Below are positions 10,551 through 21,600 of a stretch of 64,000 nt of DNA, one piece after another. The position numbers were made by a program, and so were the translations under genes. The stretch covers positions 124,001-188,000 of IMG/VR virus record IMGVR_UViG_3300012582_000004, one strand, 5' to 3'. This stretch comes from a virus. Numbering within the stretch: position 1 is the first letter of the stretch; each line of letters begins with the position of its first letter. Below the pieces are notes generated by a model. The model worked only from the letters and a program-made list of their open reading frames with translations, had not been told where the DNA came from and did no database searches.

Positions 10551-11012
10551 ATGAGACCAGTAAGAATTAATTTAACAGAAATAACAGAAGATAAATTTTT
10601 ATATATGATGTTAAAATATTTTCCATCAGTAGAAGAATCACACGTTGATTGGATAAAACAGTTTTATATGGAAATGTCTGAAAGATATTTCCAAGTAATA
10701 TTAGATTTGGATTCTGGTGAAGTAATTCAAGCTTTTTTACCAGATGGAACATGGGCTTTGTCTAAGTTTTATATTGATTTAGTACCAACACCAGATAAAC
10801 TTGACGAGAATGGTTTTGAAAAAATAGATGATATGAAATATCTTGATAAAGAATTTAATAATATAAATAAATTGAATAAACCTAAGAAAAAAGAAATTGT
10901 TATTGATGAAAAGAAAATTGATAAAATATTAGATAAAATTTCTAAAAATGGTAGAGAATCTTTATCTATACAAGAAGAACAAATATTAAAATTGTATGCT
11001 AAAAAAAAATAA
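10551..11012 (+). CDS. Unknown protein with DUF6576-like C-terminal tail
   Basis: 153 residues. It starts two bases after the phoH stop, so the pair is probably translationally linked. The N-terminal 85 residues form an uncharacterised alpha/beta region, followed by a lysine-rich linker. The last 30 residues (ILDKISKNGRESLS, then a QEEQILKLY helix) resemble the tail found on many Bacteroidota proteins (DUF6576, typically LDKISxxGxxSLTxEE). That is a lineage clue about the host. The function of the tail is not established. A bidirectional terminator follows immediately. Confidence 0.8.
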   Translation: MRPVRINLTEITEDKFLYMMLKYFPSVEESHVDWIKQFYMEMSERYFQVILDLDSGEVIQAFLPDGTWALSKFYIDLVPTPDKLDENGFEKIDDMKYLDKEFNNINKLNKPKKKEIVIDEKKIDKILDKISKNGRESLSIQEEQILKLYAKKK

Positions 11013-11013
11013 T

Positions 11014-11043
11014 AAAAAAGGAGTTTAAAAACTCCTTTTTTAT
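11014..11043. terminator. Bidirectional intrinsic terminator
   Basis: GGAGTTTAAAAACTCC hairpin flanked by A6 on the left and T6 on the right, between the phoH operon (plus) and uvsW (minus). The symmetric A and T tracts would terminate transcription from both sides. Confidence 0.85.
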
Positions 11044-11059
11044 TTAACATAGAATGTAT

Positions 11060-12631
11060 TTAATTTAAATTTATTTTTAATTCTTCATATGGATAATTTC
11101 TTTCTCCATAAAATCTTTTCCTTTCAATATAATGTTTATATAAAATATTGGAAGGTGTTTTATCGAATGTGTCAACTATATCAAAAACATTCGCACATTC
11201 TTTATCATCGTGTAACCTTAAAATTCTACCCACACTTTGAATTATTATCTGTTCTGATTTATAAGATTCTAAAAATATTACATTAGATAATGATTTTATT
11301 GATATACCAACTGCCAATATACCAAACGATGCAACTAATATCTTTGGATTACCTGTGGTAATTTCCATCTCAGTTTTAATATACTTTCTATTTTCTGATT
11401 TAACATCACCATCAATATAATGAACATCTATATTTTCTAATTTTTCTCTACATGTATGATAAAATGATGTTCCATAATCTTTAATATTAAAGAGAACTAG
11501 TGTATTTTTAGTTATCTTAGATAAAAGTTTTTCGATAATAAAATTTGTTCTTTTAGCAGACGCTTGTACATATTTTCGTTCAAGTTCAAAACATGCTTTA
11601 CCATTACCACCTCTTCTAATCAAACTAATATTATCATTGAATTCAGAATCTTGATGATTTAAAATTAATGCTTTTATTTTTACTGGTGTAATAACACCTT
11701 TTTTCATTAATTCATCTGCTCTAACTTCTGATATTTTAGGGCCCATCAAAGATTGAATAGTAAGGTGATCTATAGTTTCCTTATTTGGAAATGTGCCACT
11801 CATACCAAATCTTATATGCGCAGAGCCGAAAGTATTACCTAAAACTTTAGCAACCATTTTAATATCAGTAGAATTCCCTGAACCTGATTTATGTGCTTCG
11901 TCTCCTGCTATGCCATAAAATTGATTAAACCATTCTTTATCTCTTTTTTCCAAGCTTTGGTATGTTCCTATAACAATATTAGCTTCGCCCTCGCTACGTC
12001 TTGGTTTATCCGACATTATTTCATCCATTTTAATAATAAGTGGTTCAGTATTTGTATTATCGAAACCGAAGTTATAATCCAATATATCATCATAGAATTG
12101 AGTTACTAAGCTTATATTTGGTACTATTAATAAAAATTTAGCATTTGGATTAATATATTTTATTGTATAAAAAGCAATTATAGCAAATATTAATGATTTT
12201 CCACCACCTGTAGCTACTTCGGTTATACAATATCTATTTTTTAGAATTTTATATGCTGTTTGTATTTGATGTTCATATGGAGTAAATATTTCACCCTTTC
12301 TTGTAATATGATTTTTAAAAAAGTCTTTACAAAAATCTTCAACATTTTCTAATGTGATATTTTTATTAATTGGGAAATCTTCTTTGTTTTCGATTTCAAA
12401 TTTCCAACTATTCATTTTACATAAATCAAAACATTCTCTCCAAAGACCTAAATTTATTTGACCATTATTAAAATGTGATATAGTACCATCCCACACACCT
12501 AAACGAAATCGAGGTTGATATTTATAATTTTTTACATGTCTAGTCAAATGTAATTTTAACTGATGATATTCGGTCCTAGTAGAATCTACAATTATAAGCT
12601 TTTCTTTTTCTAAGTCTAATCTAAATTTCAT
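11060..12631 (-). CDS. uvsW: UvsW-type superfamily 2 helicase
   Basis: 523 residues from the ATG at 12631 (a TTG directly before it could add one residue). In order: an N-terminal UvsW-like domain (YQPRFRLGVWDG, residues 39-50), Walker A ATGGGKS near 140-146, a DEAHKSG box near 243, an SGTFP motif III, and C-terminal motifs including a QSVGRILR motif VI. In T4, UvsW remodels branched DNA (R-loops, Holliday junctions, stalled forks) and helps the switch to recombination-dependent replication. Length and motif order match that family. It is divergent from adk, and an inverted repeat sits in its promoter region. Confidence 0.9.
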   Translation of the reverse strand: MKFRLDLEKEKLIIVDSTRTEYHQLKLHLTRHVKNYKYQPRFRLGVWDGTISHFNNGQINLGLWRECFDLCKMNSWKFEIENKEDFPINKNITLENVEDFCKDFFKNHITRKGEIFTPYEHQIQTAYKILKNRYCITEVATGGGKSLIFAIIAFYTIKYINPNAKFLLIVPNISLVTQFYDDILDYNFGFDNTNTEPLIIKMDEIMSDKPRRSEGEANIVIGTYQSLEKRDKEWFNQFYGIAGDEAHKSGSGNSTDIKMVAKVLGNTFGSAHIRFGMSGTFPNKETIDHLTIQSLMGPKISEVRADELMKKGVITPVKIKALILNHQDSEFNDNISLIRRGGNGKACFELERKYVQASAKRTNFIIEKLLSKITKNTLVLFNIKDYGTSFYHTCREKLENIDVHYIDGDVKSENRKYIKTEMEITTGNPKILVASFGILAVGISIKSLSNVIFLESYKSEQIIIQSVGRILRLHDDKECANVFDIVDTFDKTPSNILYKHYIERKRFYGERNYPYEELKINLN

Positions 12632-12647
12632 CAATTGTCCTATTTTA

Positions 12648-12664
12648 GGTATATATTATATACC
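12648..12664. promoter_or_regulatory. Palindrome in the uvsW/adk divergent promoter region
   Basis: A perfect 8-1-8 inverted repeat GGTATATATTATATACC centred 25 bases upstream of the uvsW ATG. On the minus strand it contains the TAATATATA phage-type promoter core, so it could be a promoter with an embedded operator. Being AT-rich, chance cannot be excluded. Confidence 0.45.
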
Positions 12665-12766
12665 AAATCATTGTTCGGTTTTATAAATTTTGTAGTTATT
12701 TCAGTATTTTTATAATATTATTATATTATTTTTAAACTTTTTATAAATGTTAATGTATAATACACA

Positions 12767-13345
12767 ATGAAAAATATTGTTTTATTCGGATCACCAGGTA
12801 GTGGTAAAGGTACACAAAGCCAAATATTAACTAATACTTATGGTTTGGTACATTTTAATATGGGTGAGATTTTAAGAAAAGAGTATGAAGATGGTACAGA
12901 ATTAGGAATAGTGGCAGCATCCTATTGGTTAAAAGGAAACTTATCGCCTAATGATATTGTAATAAATATTTTCGATGCAAACTTAAAAAAATATGATGAT
13001 AATTGTACAGGATTTATATTTGATGGATTTCCAAGAACAATAGAACAAGCAATATCATTAGATAATCTATTAGATAAATTTAATACTAAAATACATCATA
13101 TGATTTTATTAGATGTTAATAATGAATTATTAACAGAGAGATTAATAGAAAGAGGAAAAACATCAAATAGACATGATGATAAAGATACTGTTATAATTGA
13201 AAAAAGATTACAAGTTTATAGTAAAAATACTTTACCTGTTGCTGAATTTTATAAAGCGCAAAACAAACTCAACGTGATAAATGGAGTTGGAACTATCCAA
13301 GAAATTGCGGATAGAATATTTACCGTTATCCACCAAACAATTTAA
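12767..13345 (+). CDS. adk: Adenylate kinase
   Basis: 192 residues. The P-loop GSPGSGKGT is at residues 8-16, DGFPRT near 85-90, and a short LID with the RHDD signature follows ERGKTSN. It interconverts ATP plus AMP and two ADP. Length and the short LID match the small adenylate kinase form lacking the zinc-binding insertion. All the main nucleotide-binding arginine motifs seem present, so I expect an active enzyme. It heads a plus-strand run with the FKBP gene 16 bases downstream. A full-length adk in a phage is unusual and suggests a role in nucleotide or energy balance during infection. Confidence 0.93.
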   Translation: MKNIVLFGSPGSGKGTQSQILTNTYGLVHFNMGEILRKEYEDGTELGIVAASYWLKGNLSPNDIVINIFDANLKKYDDNCTGFIFDGFPRTIEQAISLDNLLDKFNTKIHHMILLDVNNELLTERLIERGKTSNRHDDKDTVIIEKRLQVYSKNTLPVAEFYKAQNKLNVINGVGTIQEIADRIFTVIHQTI

Positions 13346-13361
13346 AAAATAAAATATTAAT

Positions 13362-13961
13362 ATGAGTGAAAAAATTGAAAATGTAAGCTACAGTTTAGGT
13401 GTAAATGTAGGAACTAATCTAAAGAAAGAAGGATTTGGTGAATTAAATATTGAAAAATTTGCTAAGGCAATTGAAGATGTTTTTGCTGCAAGAGATTTGG
13501 AAATTCCTGTAGAAAAAACGGATGAAATTATCAATACATTCTTTGCAACTTTACAAAAAGAAAAATTTGAAAACAATGCTAAAGATGGTGTAGATTTTTT
13601 AGCTACTAATGCTACAAGAGATGGTGTAACAGTACTTCCAAGTGGATTGCAATACGAAGTTATTACAGAAGGTAATGGTGCTATTCCAACTGCTGATAAT
13701 ACAGTAACAACACATTATCATGGTACATTGATTGATGGTACAGTATTTGATTCGTCTGTTAATAGAAATGAACCTGCAACATTTGCGGTCAATCAGGTTA
13801 TTAAAGGATGGGTTGAAGTATTACAATTAATGCCTGTTGGTTCTAAATGGAGAATTTTCATTCCATCAGAATTAGCTTATGGTGAAAGAGGTGCAGGTAA
13901 AGCTATTGCACCACATTCAACATTAATTTTCGAAATTGAATTATTAGAAATTGCTGAGTAA
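13362..13961 (+). CDS. FKBP-type peptidyl-prolyl isomerase (FklB-like)
   Basis: 199 residues. Residues 1-90 are the helical dimerisation domain of the FklB/Mip/FkpA type (YSLGVNVGTNLKKEG). Residues 105-199 are the FKBP domain with GLQYEV, VTTHYHGTLIDGTVFDSS, GWVEVLQLMPVG and ELAYGERG motifs. There is no signal peptide, so it should act in the cytoplasm as a foldase or chaperone. The sequence is very close to bacterial family members, consistent with acquisition from a host, although codon use has the AT bias of its neighbours. It ends 11 bases inside the next gene. Confidence 0.92.
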   Translation: MSEKIENVSYSLGVNVGTNLKKEGFGELNIEKFAKAIEDVFAARDLEIPVEKTDEIINTFFATLQKEKFENNAKDGVDFLATNATRDGVTVLPSGLQYEVITEGNGAIPTADNTVTTHYHGTLIDGTVFDSSVNRNEPATFAVNQVIKGWVEVLQLMPVGSKWRIFIPSELAYGERGAGKAIAPHSTLIFEIELLEIAE

Positions 13962-14385
13962 TATAAAAACATATTTTAAGTGGCTATGGTTATACTTCTT
14001 ATTGTGGAAACACTTTAGGAAGTATACTATTTTTTCTATTAAATTTAGAATAGAAAATTATACTGCTAATTTTACATTTAGATTTAATTTAAAAGATTCT
14101 CCGATATTATCTTTTTGGATTCCAAAAGAAGAAGATGCTGTAATATTTTTTCATATAGCATCCTTATTAAAATATTCTAATAAAGGATATTATTCTGAAA
14201 TATACACATTTGGTGATAATTTTACTCCATATGAAGCATTAGAATATCTTGTTAAATTTATACCATTATTTATTGAAAATTATAATTCTATACAATCTGA
14301 TAATCGAGATCAGATGGAAACTAATATAGTTAATTTAGTAAAAAGTATGAATAGGAAAAATATAATAGATTCTATAATAGAATAG
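13951..14385 (+). CDS. Unknown protein with hydrophobic N-terminus
   Basis: 144 residues. The only suitable start is a TTG at 13951, overlapping the FKBP stop by 11 bases, which suggests translational coupling. The N-terminus (YFKWLWLYFLLWKHFRKY) is aromatic and hydrophobic and could be a membrane-associated helix, but it is short and flanked by charges. The rest looks like a small alpha/beta domain with no family I recognise. It is convergent with the next minus-strand gene, with no intervening terminator visible. Confidence 0.65.
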   Translation: MLSNIKTYFKWLWLYFLLWKHFRKYTIFSIKFRIENYTANFTFRFNLKDSPILSFWIPKEEDAVIFFHIASLLKYSNKGYYSEIYTFGDNFTPYEALEYLVKFIPLFIENYNSIQSDNRDQMETNIVNLVKSMNRKNIIDSIIE

Positions 14386-14871
14386 TTATTGCAAGTATGT
14401 CATAAATCCAAGTTTGTTCTTAACTGCATAGCCTATATTATCACATGCTACACGAGTTTCTCTTAAAAATTCAACATGTAGTTCGAGCATTTCCATACTT
14501 CTTTGTGTTTGTGCTAAATCACGATTTATCATTTCCCTTTGTTGTCTATCAGTAGTTTTCATACCAAACCCATGCATATAATATTCAGTTCTATCTGCAA
14601 GACATTTATTTAATTTAGTTTTATCTTTAGAAATTTTACTTAAATAATTAGTTATTTCTTCTGTTAATTTTTGTCTTAGTGACAATGAATTTGCTTGTAT
14701 ATCAAGAAACATTTTAGCATCACTTGATCTTAATGCATCAAATAAAGGGTGTATTTCATTTGACCATTTTTGTCTTTGTTGATCTAAAAAATCTTGTATT
14801 TTATCGTTTGCTCCTAAAACTTTATCGTTCTGTTGATCTACTGAGGGTCTATCTGCTTTTGAATAATCCAT
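14386..14871 (-). CDS. Helical protein, possible UvsY-like recombination mediator
   Basis: 161 residues, almost wholly alpha-helical. Its C-terminal half has the layout of T4 UvsY and cyanophage homologues: a basic residue then EYY and a glycine, a charged helix, L-x-x-x-x-EF, and finally GYAVKNK where T4 has GFAIKHI. UvsY loads the UvsX recombinase onto gp32-coated single-stranded DNA, and T4 uvsY also sits close to baseplate genes, as here. The match is by eye and partial; the N-terminal region (DKIQDFLDQQRQKW) does not align obviously. An unrelated helical virion or chaperone protein is the alternative. Confidence 0.45.
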   Translation of the reverse strand: MDYSKADRPSVDQQNDKVLGANDKIQDFLDQQRQKWSNEIHPLFDALRSSDAKMFLDIQANSLSLRQKLTEEITNYLSKISKDKTKLNKCLADRTEYYMHGFGMKTTDRQQREMINRDLAQTQRSMEMLELHVEFLRETRVACDNIGYAVKNKLGFMTYLQ

Positions 14872-14912
14872 ATGATATTATATCTTTTTTTCTTATAAAG
14901 TTTAATATACAA

Positions 14913-15668
14913 TTAAGCCTTTTTATATACTATGTTGAAATAATAATCAAATTTAGAATTTAATGACGACTCAGTAGCTTTATATAATACTGTAGCAGTA
15001 GTTTGTGAAGAATTTGTAGTCATTTGAAAGCTAGTTGCCTTAATTTGTTTTTTAAATGCTATAACTCTATTTTGATACTGCGTAGTATTTTCACCAGCAA
15101 GCGGTATAGGTGTTATTAAATCTTCTCTAAATTTATTTTGATATTGTAATGCTATTTCACCATTTTCTTGTTTAGTTCCTATTTTATAATATCTTACAAA
15201 TAATTCAATTGTATCAAATTTTATTCTTGGTATAACATTATAGTCTATGTAGTCATAAATACTTCTATCAATATCATTAAATCTTGTTTTATCATTTGAT
15301 ATACCTGAAAATGTTTTATTCTTTTTTAGTTGTGCGAATAAATATTGTCTAATACAATTACTTAAATCAAATGTAAATTCCCATCGAGTAAATTCAACTT
15401 TGTCTTGATCACTTTGATTAGGATAAATTCTAAGGCTATGTGATTCAGATTTTAAATTGAATGTATCTAATATTCTATTTTCACTATCAACACCAAGTCC
15501 TTGTGTTTTGTCTATAGATTCGTTCCATATAATATCATTTTCATCAACAGATATAACATCTTCTAATTCAAGAATTTTAGAAGTAAAAAAAGTTCTTACT
15601 TCTTTCATATTATGTGTTCCAGCGACAAGCTCAACAGAAAATTCTTTTGATATAAAATTCTTTTTCAT
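14913..15668 (-). CDS. Virion-associated protein, unknown (251 aa)
   Basis: Soluble alpha/beta protein (MKKNFISKEFSVELVAG) with no family I recognise. It starts three bases after the stop of the 2458-residue virion gene. An unusually good ribosome-binding sequence, AAAGGAGGAAATAATTT, precedes the ATG; it also encodes the KRRK tail of the upstream protein, so it may be coincidental. The position at the 3' end of a structural operon suggests a baseplate or tail-completion role, which is inference from context only. Confidence 0.75.
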   Translation of the reverse strand: MKKNFISKEFSVELVAGTHNMKEVRTFFTSKILELEDVISVDENDIIWNESIDKTQGLGVDSENRILDTFNLKSESHSLRIYPNQSDQDKVEFTRWEFTFDLSNCIRQYLFAQLKKNKTFSGISNDKTRFNDIDRSIYDYIDYNVIPRIKFDTIELFVRYYKIGTKQENGEIALQYQNKFREDLITPIPLAGENTTQYQNRVIAFKKQIKATSFQMTTNSSQTTATVLYKATESSLNSKFDYYFNIVYKKA

Positions 15669-15671
15669 AAA

Positions 15672-18600
15672 TTATTTCCTCCTTTTATTGAATAATGATT
15701 TAATTACATCTGCAAATTTAGATGGTGCTTTAGCAATTGTTTGTATAATTTTAGTTGGTTCTACTATTTTAACATTTCCTATATATTGAACTGCACTAAA
15801 TGCTGATGTTTTTCCTTGTTCTATAACTTTTTGAAGCCATGTTTGACTATGATATTGTGCTGTGGGTAATTTCGTATTAAGTACTAATGTTTGAAGATTA
15901 GTAACTGGTTTACTTTTTTTAGCAAGCATAAATTCATTCTTCTTAAATGTAGGCTTCTGTTCAATTACAATAGATTCTTTTGTGCTTGGTGGTGGTGGTG
16001 TCGATACATAACGCTCATCACTAAATCCTACAATATTGGCATCCGAAACTATCCAATTTAAACTATCTACATTCACTTGTATATCAGAAGCAGGGAAGTA
16101 TGCTGATTCGAAATGGAAGTATGCAACTTCATCTTTTTCATTTTCTTTAAATCCGTCATTTGAAAAAGATGTTTTTATTCTTGCCCATCTTGACATATCA
16201 GCAATCATTTTACCACCCATTAAATCTTTTAAAGTACTTGAACCTTTTCCTTCATCAAATCTATAATATGCAACAAGTGATTTAAGTGGGTCTAAATATG
16301 ATTCTGGTCTCAAAATAAATGTATAGTTAGTATTTATTTGTTCACCACTTCTTACATAATTCCAATATCTTAATTCATCTAAACCACCTTTAAATGTTCT
16401 TCTGCCTAATGCTATTGTACTATCTGTTCCAATGAGTAATGACCAACTATTATTAATATCAACATTTAAATAATAATCCAATGATGTAAAATTATCTTGA
16501 AATTCTCTATAAGCATCGTCTATAGTAATGCCTAATTCTTTTTCTTGTAATTGTTTATCCCAATAATCAAGTTCTCTATAACCTCTTATAGAATCAAGCC
16601 AGTATAACGTTTTATTATCTTGTAAATCGTTTCTTATTTTAGAAGCTAATGTTTGAAAATCAGGGAATTTTGAAATATTTTCTGATTTAGGGTAGAATCT
16701 TTTTCTATTTTCAATAAATAAAGCTACTAATTCTTTTTCTGATGGTTTTGTATAACTTTCGGATAAGAAATCATTAATTTTAGCATCTAAAGAACCATCG
16801 ATGTAAATACTTTTTAATGATGTGAATGTATCCACTACACACGCTACATGATGCCATGCACCATCACTAATATCTGTTGTAGATATTAAATTATGTTTTT
16901 CATATTGACCATTTAATTTTCTATGACATGTTCTAAATGCTAATTTATCATCTTTTCCATTTTTACCAATAATAAAAGTGAAATTATTAAATGTATTATT
17001 AGTCCATGGATCATCGGATGTATCCTCACCTTTATATAAAATAGTTTCGTAATCTTTTGTCCAACCATCAATTCTAACCCAAAATTCAATTGTAATGTCA
17101 GCCATATATCCAGTTGTTCTTATATCAGCGTTTTTAAGTGAAGTTTTATTATGTTTTTCACTTATAGTACTTTCGATATTAGCTATAACAGGAATTCCAA
17201 CTGTTGATAAATGGCTACTTTTAATTTCAATTATGAAGTTATAATATGATCCTGGATTTCTTGATATAATTTTAAATGATTTAAAGTTTCCTTTAAAAAT
17301 ATTTCCAAATATAGGAGAAGATGTATCAACTTCTATAGCTTCATAATTAGGTGTAATTACATTATTAATTAATCCTATAATCTGTGTCATATCTAATGCA
17401 CTATTATCATCGGGGTGTCTCGAATTTACAATAACTGAAATTTTATCACCATTGTCTGGAACAATATTAAATTCTATTGTTTCATTTATAGATTTACTAT
17501 TAATTAAACTTTCGTGTATATTTGAAATAAGTTGTTGAGGTGATGGAATAGGTATTGGTTGGAAATTTAAACCAGGTACAAATAATACTTTACCTAATGG
17601 TTGTATATGGGTAGGATTAGTTAACAACTTATTCTTAGCATTTTCTGCTGCTATTTTAGCTTCTAAATCAGTTAATGCTTTTATATCACTAGGTCTCTTA
17701 AAGAACGGATCTCTTCTTAGTTGTTCTTTTAATTGTCTTTCCTTTTCTAATAACTGTAGAATATTACTTTGTGGTGGTATAAATGGTTTTGGTTCAAAGA
17801 AATATTTCTGTTTAATTTTTGTATTAATAACACCTGGTATGAAAGGTAATTTAACTCTTTGTGATATATTTTTAAATAATCCATTTTTTCTTCTATTAAT
17901 TTCAGGTTCGAAAGCATGTAATTTTATAGTATTTATATAAGTTTTAGGACTTTTAATATTAGTAAACCACTTCAATGTCCATTCAGGATTTAAATTAGAA
18001 TCTCCTAAATTTATTGTTTGTCCAACATATACAATAGAATTCCCATCTAAAATATTTGTCCATCTTTCTGGTTCAAATGAGAATGGTTCAGTGTGTGAAA
18101 TTCTTAAATAAGGACCAGTTTTATTTGTTAAATAAGTTCCATTACTACCAGCATCAACAATAAAACCTCTTGATAATAAATCAGAAGTTGTTTTAGTAAT
18201 ACCACCTATTATAGCCGAAGAAGATTTTATATTACTAACTAATGTTGGGAATGTTGAATATTTTTCTCTTCCTATCAGACGGAATGGGAATGTATGTACA
18301 TCACCAACTTCAGTATCTTTTTTAATATAACCACCCCATGTTCCGATTAAATCATTTTCATAAATTATTCCACCAGTACCATTTGTTGCACCCACATTAA
18401 TGTCTAAGAAATTATCAACAACAGAACTCAATTGTAATTTCATAGGATAAATATCTATAGTCCCTGTACCATTTACTAATTTGAAATTTATTTTAGCATT
18501 TATTATATTACCATATACATAATAATTTTCTAAATTCGAGCCTGATGACCCATTATATGATAATAAATTATTACCACTATATGTAAGTGTTGGTGTATAT

Positions 18601-21600
18601 TTATATGTTTTAAATGAATTTGTAGTTGATGTACCATTAGGTGTAATTGTTTGATAATTAGCAGCCAAAATATATTTAGTACTAGATTGATTAACATCTT
18701 GTGGATCATTTATTAATTCAATCCATACATTCAGTGCTGTTGCTGAACCAACTTTATTAAAGAAATCTAATGTTAATGTATAATCTTGATTAGCTAATAA
18801 TTTAACATTAATTGATTTAATATCAGATGATGGAACACCGATTATAGTTTGTCTAAAAAAGCTTCTTTCACCTTCTGGTTCATTTAAAATGAAATTTTCA
18901 TAATTTAGATTATCTGTGTAATGTCTTTCTAAATTAAATTTAGGCGCATCTTGAATTCTTAAATAATCTTTTATACCATCATAAAGAACTGTATAGCCAG
19001 CAATACCAGGATATACATTAGATTCAACTTCAACTTTTCTTGATTGGTAATAGAAGCCTGGTTCCCAGTTAGAAGAAAATAAATATCTTGAGTCAAATTC
19101 ATAACCATATTCATCAACCATCGGATAAATACTTTTTCCGTTACCGCTATCTATTTTAAGAATATTACTTTCAGTATTACATTTAGAAAAAATCAATTCA
19201 TTAATAGAACCAAAATTAACTACATTTGGAGATTCTGTTGAACTTGATGGATCATAGAATTTCCAATTACCACTTTCTTTAATACTTGGTACACCATTAG
19301 TTAATTTCGTTAATTCGATATAACCCATCGGTCTAAATAATGGAACTGTTCTAAATATAGGAACATAAGGACCTGAATATCTAAATACTGATGGATCTAA
19401 ATCATTATCCAATTCCCATGTTTGTCTATTATCTTTACCATCCACAATTTCTTTAGCAATAGGATAATAGTTATATGAGTTTACATCCAATAAACTTCCC
19501 ACTCTGAATCCATCGGATGTAAAATTCACATTATTAGTAGGACTATCGGTATCGTCGTCTAATACAATTCTATTTTTAAATGTATTATTTATATCTATGT
19601 CAACATTAATGGGATTTACACTAAATGCATTTTGCTTTATAATTGTTTCTTCTGGTAATTTATACTTAATTATAACATCTGTTGTTTCGTATGTCATTGG
19701 ATTTGAAATTGTGCCATCGTTATAAATATGAATATATTTTGTATCGTCTTTACCTTCTGGTGGATTATAGTTAAAATTATTTAAATTAAATAAAAATGTT
19801 TGTAGCATAAAATCACGAGGTCTTGATACAACAGAACTATTTACCTTAAATCCAGTATTATCCCATTTAATAGGACTTACTTCTTCTCTTTCTATGTTAT
19901 CATTATACCAAACATCTATTTCACATGTTTCAGCGTTTATAGCAGTACCGCTCGTTCCATCAGTTAATTGACTAATTTGAATAGTTTCTTCAGTGTCAAC
20001 ATAAAGATGTATCAGAACATTTTTCCAATAATCATTTACATAAATATCAACTCCACTATTATTATTACCACTACCATTTAGCTTTCTTCCAAAAACTATA
20101 GCGAATTTATAATCTTCATAATTTATATTCACTTTAGTTATAATATCATCAATGAGTGTTGAATTACTTTCCTCATCACTAAATTTAATTTTATCTACAT
20201 CGAATATTGTATACTTAACACCTCTAAATATTGTATAAGGATCATTAAATTCATTTGCTGATATAAATGTTGAATATTTAGTTGTTAGTTCTAAACCATC
20301 AATTGTTTCTTGATCTGATTTGAATATGTATTCGAAATAATCGTAATCAGTTGAAACGTATTTTGATAAATCGAAAAAAGGTTCTTTTAAATGTAAAGAA
20401 TAAAATTTATAATCTTTAGCATTATTTAAACCAAAACGATAAAAATAATCTAAATCTAAATTACTTCTTATAGGAAAATTATTTCCAGTAAATATACTGG
20501 GTTCTCTATTAAAGATACCAGCCATATCTAAACTATAATTCAATCTATATGGATAGTCATGTAAACCTTGACTATTTAAAAATCCCCATTTACATATTGA
20601 TTGATTTTTTCTCCAAATTTCTGTCAGATCATTTTGATTTATTTCCCATAATTCATCAGAAGAAATATATTCAGAAGAAACTGGAATATAATTAGTATCA
20701 ACCGATTTATTAGGATCTTGTTTAGATTTAATTAATGAAGATTTAATTTTAGCGTCACTTATTTCTCCTTTACCATCTAATCCCCAAGTAAGAACATCTT
20801 CTAAATTTGCTGGATCTGAATTTGATTTAAAATCGAATTCGTAAGTTTTCAAGTTATCATCAACTCTCCAAACATATTGTTCTTCTCTATAATATCTTCT
20901 TTTTAATGATACTTGTCTATCTGTAACACCACCCCAATTAGTACCATCAATAGTTCCAGAAAATAATGACCAACTCGAATCATACTCTCTTCTAAATAAT
21001 TCAAAATCCTCATATGGTTTTTGTGTAAATGGATTTATTTCACCTATTTGATCTCTTATGGTATATGGTCTATTATTTAAATCTGTGATAGGAATTCTTC
21101 TCGCTCTGTCATTAGTACCAATTAAAGAACGAACTTTTACTATAATATCTCTATATTCTGTTGCATATAATTTAGGTTCTAATGAATTATTTAATTCAAA
21201 CTTCTTTTCATATTCAAAATTAGCATAATCAGTTTCAACTCTATCAAAATCAAAATCTTTTATGTCTGTGAAATTTATTCTTAAAATATCAAAATATGGG
21301 GGTATTGAATCGGATTTAGTTGATTCTATATTTACTCTTTTGTAATAAGCAGGATTTTTATTTATATAACCATTATTTATCCAAGATACAATATCTCTAT
21401 CATTAACATTTATTGACCAGTCTGTTTGTATGTAATATTTACCTTTTAAATTTGGATTTGTATTTGGGTATTGTTTAACAACATGATAATTATTATCAAT
21501 ATTAATTAAAAATAAGTCAGCATTATTAAAGTTGGGAATTGTGAAATCATTTGAAAAACTTAACGTATTTATTCTAAATAATAATGTAGGAATTCCATCA

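Noticed and set aside
15668-15690. Strong Shine-Dalgarno (AAAGGAGGAAATAATTT) as evidence for SD-dependent translation
   Set aside because: It also encodes the KRRK end of the upstream protein, and almost no other gene has an SD, so it may be coincidence.
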